Assembly: GCA_903888395.1 (NCBI GenBank)
Contig: CAISTO010000211.1
Span: forward strand, 1 to 8,561
Direction of reading: 5' to 3'
DNA: 8,561 nt
From: an uncultured Bacteroidota bacterium
Lineage (GTDB): Bacteria; Bacteroidota; Bacteroidia; UKL13-3
Positions within the stretch are counted from its first letter, which is position 1. The number at the start of each line of letters is the position of its first letter. Position numbers and translations under genes: made by a program. Below are positions 5,363 through 8,561 of the stretch, one piece after another. The notes below the pieces were generated by a model. The model had not been told where the DNA came from. It saw nothing but the letters and a program-made list of their open reading frames with translations, and ran no database searches.

Positions 5363-5474
5363 GTGCTTTTGGAGGGTGAATGAAATGGAACGAGGAATGG
5401 AGTGAGGATTGCGTAGAGTAACGAAGCACCCGAAACGAAATGGTAGTGGAATGAAATTTACCTTCCAAAAGCAC
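5363..5474 (+). ncRNA. Candidate structured RNA domain: 19-bp long-range stem
   Basis: GTGCTTTTGGAGGGTGAAT (5363-5381) pairs with 5456-5474 along all 19 positions: 17 Watson-Crick pairs and two G-U pairs, closing a 74-nt interior. The two deviations keep pairing only if the plus strand is the RNA (G opposite U). A competing hairpin uses the right arm: CCTTCCAAAA (5461-5470) / TTTTGGAGG (5480-5488). Confidence 0.4.
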
Positions 5475-5541
5475 ATGGGTTTTGGAGGATGTTTGAATTA
5501 TGGTTCCTGTGTTTAAGATAAATGCTTGTTAAGTCACTAAT

Positions 5542-5564
5542 ATTTGATAATAATGTAATCAAAT
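5542..5564. repeat. 7-bp hairpin flanked by AAATGCTTG repeats
   Basis: ATTTGAT (5542-5548) / ATCAAAT (5558-5564), 9-nt loop. AAATGCTTG occurs at 5520-5528 and again at 5561-5569, overlapping the right arm. Confidence 0.4.
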
Positions 5565-5600
5565 GCTTGAAAGTAAAACGGCAGGTAAAACAGCCTTGAG

Positions 5601-5635
5601 CGTGCGGTGGGAATATGGGATGCAAGGAAGTTGCA
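5601..5635 (+). repeat. GCGGTGGG module 3 with hairpin
   Basis: CGTGCGGTGGG (5601-5611) followed after 9 nt by hairpin TGCAA (5621-5625) / TTGCA (5631-5635) with a 5-nt loop, the same stem and loop size as module 2 but with different stem sequence. Confidence 0.5.
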
Positions 5636-5687
5636 GACCATGTGTCGCGAGCCTACTGCGAGTGGAGCTGAGGCGGGAGGCAGAGGT

Positions 5688-5835
5688 GGCGCGAAGCGCC
5701 CTGACGACCTGTGTATCACACAAGGGTTTGGCGTAATTTTTTTGCGTTAAGGTTGGGGAGTTGGCTTATGCAAAAATTATGACAAACCCGCAGCCGAAGC
5801 GACAACGCAGGCGAGCCTAACTATAGCAGCGGCTG
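5688..5835 (+). ncRNA. Cluster of four consecutive stem-loops in G-rich block
   Basis: In order: GGCGC-GAA-GCGCC (5688-5700); TGTGT-ATC-ACACA (5710-5722); a 66-nt hairpin in which GGGTTTG (5724-5730) pairs with CAAACCC (5783-5789) and TAATTTTTTTGC (5734-5745) with GCAAAAATTA (5770-5779), two extra T; and CAGCCG (5791-5796) / CGGCTG (5830-5835). The stems abut one another, which suggests a folded transcript. RNA identity is inference; no family recognised. Confidence 0.35.
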
Positions 5836-6045
5836 GACTGGAGGCTGCTGAAGAGAAAGAAGCGAGGAACGAGCGAAAAGAACAAAGCTGCCTACAGTAC
5901 AGAGAGAGCTGCTGTGACGACTGACGAAGGCATGGCAAAGGGCATGACAGGCTTTTGAAAAAACCCGAAGGGCAATATAGCTGCTTGGTAAACTTTGAAA
6001 AATAAATAAAAGTAACAAGCTGCTGTATTGGGCTGGCATGACCTT
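5825..6045. repeat. Degenerate repeats based on AGCTGC and GGCATGAC
   Basis: AGCTGC occurs at 5886-5891, 5907-5912, 5979-5984 and 6018-6023; AGCTGCTGT is exact at 5907-5915 and 6018-6026; GCTGCT also lies at 5844-5849 and pairs with AGCAGC at 5825-5830. GGCATGAC followed by CTTTTG appears at 5941 and 6035. The units look like old, diverged duplications. Confidence 0.35.
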
Positions 6046-6106
6046 TTGCTGACTAGGAAGGAGGAACGCCACTTTACCTGCTTTTCGTATGAAAGATAAT
6101 GCTTGT

Positions 6107-6124
6107 AGAAAGAAAATGCTTTCT
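6107..6124. repeat. 6-bp hairpin at the right edge of the structured region
   Basis: AGAAAG (6107-6112) / CTTTCT (6119-6124), 6-nt loop. After this the sequence becomes AT-rich, with an 11-nt direct repeat TAAGAAAAATA at 6138-6148 and 6156-6166. Confidence 0.35.
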
Positions 6125-6432
6125 TGGATTATTGAGGTAAGAAAAATATTGATTTTAAGAAAAATAAATCTTGAAAGCTAAACTATAAAAATACTTATGA
6201 TTTGTACTAAAAGCATTAGGGATTGAAGTGGAAATCCTTTTGCACAGCTTAAACTATCTATATACAAATATGTTTTAATATAAAAATTATTTTTATTTTG
6301 TTTCGATTTGAACCTATCTTTTATACCCACAGTTAATTTGATTGATGAAACACCCCGCAGACCAAGAATAAACATTGTCAAAACTTAATTGATTGAATTT
6401 ATCTTTAAATGAAACGAGCGGAACCGAAACGC

Positions 6433-6456
6433 CACTTCGACTCAGCTCAGTGAACG
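6433..6456. repeat. CTTCGACTCAGCTCAGTG-type dispersed repeat
   Basis: Contains CTTCGACTCAGCTCAGTG (6435-6452) with CACT/AGTG ends able to pair. From memory, sequences close to TTCGACTnnGCTCAGTG are found in many intergenic copies in Bacteroidota genomes. It lies 14 nt past the porin stop on the minus strand, where it may help to end transcription or stabilise the mRNA. Confidence 0.45.
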
Positions 6457-6469
6457 ATTATGTGTTTCC

Positions 6470-7717
6470 CTAAAAATAAGTAGAAAATCCAAATTGAATA
6501 ACTCCTGTTTTAGAAGGAGGGTTTCCTAATAAATCTGTTTGTTGTTGATAACGATAATTGAAACGCAACACTGTTGTACCAACTGGCCTGAATGCAATAG
6601 TAGGAACAAATGCCCAAACATGATCATATATATTACCACCAGTTTCTTTAAATTTACCTTGGTTATAATCGGTATAATCAAGCCTGAAACCGAGGTTCAG
6701 TTTTGCTTTTTCCCAACCCAACATTGGTTTTTGAACAATAGTTCCTACCACATCTACAAAAGCACCCATTTGTTCATTGCCAAAAGTTTGAGAATAAGTT
6801 TCGGGGACATCAACAAACACTTTTGCAAGCTCTCCAGTAATATTTATCCGATTATTTAACAACGCAGTGTTAAAGTCGAATGCAAGTACATGTAAACTTC
6901 TTTTACTATCTAAAATAATTCCATCTTGTCGCCATTTATTAAATACACCAGTCATGTATGAAAAACCAGCTTCCCCAATTTTTCGGTTTCTTACTGCTAA
7001 TTTTCCTGTAAACATAGGAAGGCCACTGTTGCTTTCTTCAAACTTTTCAGGGTTTGATTTACCCGCAGCTAATGATGTTCTATTGTCTTCATTCGAAATA
7101 ATTTTATCATCAAAACCATTGGTTAAATAAGCCTCATAACCAAACATCCATTTGCGCATAAATTGTTTGCCATAAAATCCAAATCCTACATTAGAAAGTG
7201 TAGAAGGAATAATGGTAGTAGATGAAAGCGGTCGGTCTATAAAATCCCACCTCGGCCCATCGTGGTTTTGATTAAATGAACCAATAGGATTTAAAATAAT
7301 ACCTCCTCTTAAATTGGCCAAATGATGAAATTCAATATCCATTGCGGCATATTCAATATTGATTTCCTTAGTGCCATCTTCAAATTCTAATTCCGAAAAA
7401 AACTTGATTTTTTTAGCAATAGTAGATGAAAAAAACAAAGTCATTCTACGCATTTGAAAAGAAAAGCCATCGGTTACTCCGTTGGTAGAAGCGTATTGTG
7501 TATTGGCTTCCAAGTATCCGCCTATGGCAATTGGTAATTTTCCTGCGGTAAGAAATGGACGATTATAAATAGCATCCATATTGAGTTTTTGTCTGGATGA
7601 ATCAACAGGTATTCTACTAAAAACTGAACTGTCTTTTTGTGCTTTTGCCGTTATTGAAATGGTTAATAAAAAAGCTAATAGTAGGCAATAACTATAATTG
7701 TATATAAATATTTTCAT
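6470..7717 (-). CDS. Outer-membrane beta-barrel porin (OprO/OprP-like)
   Basis: 415 aa with a clear Sec signal peptide (hydrophobic core about residues 10-23, likely cleavage after AKA at 26 before Gln27). The mature chain has alternating amphipathic strands, many Tyr/Phe/Trp girdle residues, and ends in Phe (FGFSTYF), the C-terminal signature for outer-membrane insertion. The phrase SFQMRRMTLFFSSTIAKKIKFFSELEFEDG (residues 85-114) resembles the region after the first strands of phosphate-selective porins O/P. IAFRPVGTTVLRFNYRYQQQ near the end fits the last barrel strands of the same group. Substrate cannot be read from sequence. Its start overlaps the Rieske gene by 26 nt, so the two are co-transcribed. 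Barrel porin is confident; the OprP-like subtype is moderate. Confidence 0.85.
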   Translation of the reverse strand: MKIFIYNYSYCLLLAFLLTISITAKAQKDSSVFSRIPVDSSRQKLNMDAIYNRPFLTAGKLPIAIGGYLEANTQYASTNGVTDGFSFQMRRMTLFFSSTIAKKIKFFSELEFEDGTKEINIEYAAMDIEFHHLANLRGGIILNPIGSFNQNHDGPRWDFIDRPLSSTTIIPSTLSNVGFGFYGKQFMRKWMFGYEAYLTNGFDDKIISNEDNRTSLAAGKSNPEKFEESNSGLPMFTGKLAVRNRKIGEAGFSYMTGVFNKWRQDGIILDSKRSLHVLAFDFNTALLNNRINITGELAKVFVDVPETYSQTFGNEQMGAFVDVVGTIVQKPMLGWEKAKLNLGFRLDYTDYNQGKFKETGGNIYDHVWAFVPTIAFRPVGTTVLRFNYRYQQQTDLLGNPPSKTGVIQFGFSTYF

Positions 7718-8132
7718 GGTCTGTGGTAACTTTAAATGATTTTAAATTTTCTTCTGCTGGCGGGTTTTGAACAATTCCTTTATTTGAAAATTCACTTCCA
7801 TGGCAAGGACAAACTAAATAATCGCCATTTGATTGTAATTCGCAACCTTTATGAGAACATTCCATTAATAAAGCTGAATAATTATCTTCACTTATTTTAT
7901 AAATACAAATGGGAAAATTAAGTTGTTCAGACTTATACAAAACATATTTTCGCGGAATTGATTTGCCATTTTCAATTTTTACAAATTCAGTTTTTTTGAT
8001 AGTTACTTTATTGTTGGCTATACTATTTTGAGCAAAATAATTGGTACTAGCGCAACTTTGTAAAAAAGTAGCTAATGCAACTCCTCCAACACAAGCAAAG
8101 CCACAAGTTTTAATAAATTCTTTTCTATCCAT
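7692..8132 (-). CDS. Rieske [2Fe-2S] lipoprotein
   Basis: 146 aa. Box 1 is C92-S-H94-K-G-C97 and box 2 is C108-P-C110-H111-G-S, so all four cluster ligands (C92, H94, C108, H111) and the disulfide pair (C97-C110) of high-potential bc1-type Rieske proteins are present. The N-terminus (MDRKEFIKTCGFACVGGVALATFLQSC) is a signal with lipobox LQSC (Cys27), so the domain probably sits on a lipid anchor in the periplasm. Late NPPAEENLKSFKV (123-135) matches the usual end of the fold, where P.PL..Y.V is common. No cytochrome b gene is visible. Its ATG overlaps the last base of the upstream di-heme gene stop (TAATG), indicating coupling. It probably carries single electrons between the di-heme partner and another carrier. 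Confidence 0.92.
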   Translation of the reverse strand: MDRKEFIKTCGFACVGGVALATFLQSCASTNYFAQNSIANNKVTIKKTEFVKIENGKSIPRKYVLYKSEQLNFPICIYKISEDNYSALLMECSHKGCELQSNGDYLVCPCHGSEFSNKGIVQNPPAEENLKSFKVTTDHENIYIQL

Positions 8133-8561
8133 TATAACGATTGTAAAAATTTAATCAGTGCATTTTTATCACTTTCCGAAAGCGCGTAATAATTATCTCT
8201 TCGAGTACTTGCTTCACCACCATGATAAGCAATTGCTTCTTCAATACTTTTGGCTCTGCCATCGTGTAATAAAAAGTAATCTCCTCCTTGCGAAACTTTA
8301 GCCAATCCTAATCCCCAAAGTGGAGCTGTCCTCCATTCATCATTTTTTGCATTTCCTTCTGTGTAATCCTCAGCTAAATTGCCTCCCATTTTGTGTAATA
8401 ATAAATCGGTATAAGGATGGAATTCTTTGTTTGATAATGATTCAATATTACTAAACCCAGTTTTTAAAGTTGGTTTATGGCAACTTACACAACCAATTTG
8501 AGTAAAAATATTTTTACCATATTGAACAGTAGCATCATTTTGGTTTCTTTGAATTGGCGCC
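8132..8561 (-). CDS. Di-heme oxidoreductase (DUF1111/DHOR-type cytochrome c), C-terminal part
   Basis: The reading frame stays open from TAA at 8134-8132 to the window edge, so the 5' part is missing; about 142 residues are visible, and an internal ATG at 8389 is not the start. The fragment has a c-heme motif CVSCH (encoded at about 8477-8491). The phrases FHPYTDLLLHKMG, EWRTAPLWGLGL, FLLHDGRAKSIEEAIAYHGGEA and a final L..FLQSL follow in the order of di-heme oxidoreductases of the DUF1111 family, relatives of MauG and bacterial cytochrome c peroxidases. The second c-heme motif should lie in the missing N-terminal part. These are exported, with haem attached in the periplasm. It is the first visible gene of the operon with the Rieske protein and the porin. 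Confidence 0.9.
   Translation of the reverse strand, partial: APIQRNQNDATVQYGKNIFTQIGCVSCHKPTLKTGFSNIESLSNKEFHPYTDLLLHKMGGNLAEDYTEGNAKNDEWRTAPLWGLGLAKVSQGGDYFLLHDGRAKSIEEAIAYHGGEASTRRDNYYALSESDKNALIKFLQSL

Larger units (their letters stand above)
4773..6469. other. 1.7-kb non-coding region, G-rich and full of stem-loops in its middle
   Basis: No reading frame here has a recognisable domain. The longest frames are on the minus strand, have low-complexity Ser/His/Phe/Leu-rich translations and overlap one another, as expected for chance openings opposite a purine-rich strand. From about 4920 to 6070 the plus strand is G-rich; by direct count bases 5601-5700 contain 44 G and 20 C. Many inverted repeats, short direct repeats and three GCGGTGGG motifs are found there (listed separately). 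The flanks (4773-4870, 6130-6430) are AT-rich. It could be a structured non-coding RNA locus, a dispersed repeat family, or both; no gene decay is recognisable. Confidence 0.7.

Noticed and set aside
5142..5476. Two overlapping minus-strand reading frames (110 and 65 aa)
   Set aside because: Low-complexity Ser/His/Phe-rich translations in two frames over the same bases, no domain, and they cover the arms of long inverted repeats; best explained as chance openings opposite a purine-rich strand.
4798..5698. Inverted GGCGCGAAGCG copies (4798-4808 and 5688-5698) as element ends
   Set aside because: Only 11 nt, no target duplication or transposase, and the second copy lies inside the structured region rather than at its edge.
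5537..6072. Minus-strand reading frames of 60 and 83 aa
   Set aside because: Pyrimidine-rich Ser/Leu/Pro translation, no recognised motif, located in the hairpin-rich block.
6178..6381. Minus-strand 67-aa frame
   Set aside because: No family resemblance, AT-rich sequence, no start context; too weak to call a gene.
6539..7921. Plus-strand frames opposite the porin and Rieske genes
   Set aside because: Antisense shadows of well-supported genes.

Overview
The window looks like a chromosomal stretch from a member of the Bacteroidota, probably near Chitinophagales/Sphingobacteriales. This is judged from low GC, scarce Shine-Dalgarno sequences, TAnnTTTG-type promoter elements, and several protein families that I know mainly from this phylum. 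No rRNA, complete tRNA, transposase or CRISPR array is present.

Region by region. (1) 1-890: the right end of an integrated element. It holds the C-terminus of a tyrosine recombinase, an unknown 161-aa protein starting 1 nt after it, a terminator, and a 26-nt relic of a tRNA-Ser-like 3' end that is the likely attachment site. (2) 1090-1893: a small HTH-like protein on the minus strand, divergent from a secreted thermonuclease-family lipoprotein. (3) 1985-3641: a compact plus-strand cassette. It contains an abundant-looking unknown protein, a strong intercistronic terminator, a DUF5675 protein, a two-segment hydrophobic protein and a one-segment membrane peptide. The layout resembles a structural protein followed by lysis-like genes, but no function is proven. 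(4) 3642-4772: AT-rich spacer with hairpins, a 71-aa candidate winged-helix/Cys protein, and a convergent minus-strand protein resembling DUF6943.

(5) 4773-6469: about 1.7 kb without a convincing gene. Its middle part is G-rich on the plus strand and packed with stem-loops, including two long-range stems of 14 and 19 bp and three GCGGTGGG-plus-hairpin modules. This is the most unusual part of the window and could be a structured non-coding RNA or a repeat family. (6) 6470-8561: a minus-strand operon, transcribed toward lower coordinates. It runs from a di-heme oxidoreductase (C-terminal part only; the gene runs off the window) to a Rieske iron-sulfur lipoprotein to an outer-membrane porin. 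The genes are tightly coupled by 1-nt and 26-nt overlaps and probably form an envelope redox/uptake unit.

All family names come from reading motifs by eye. No database search was run.
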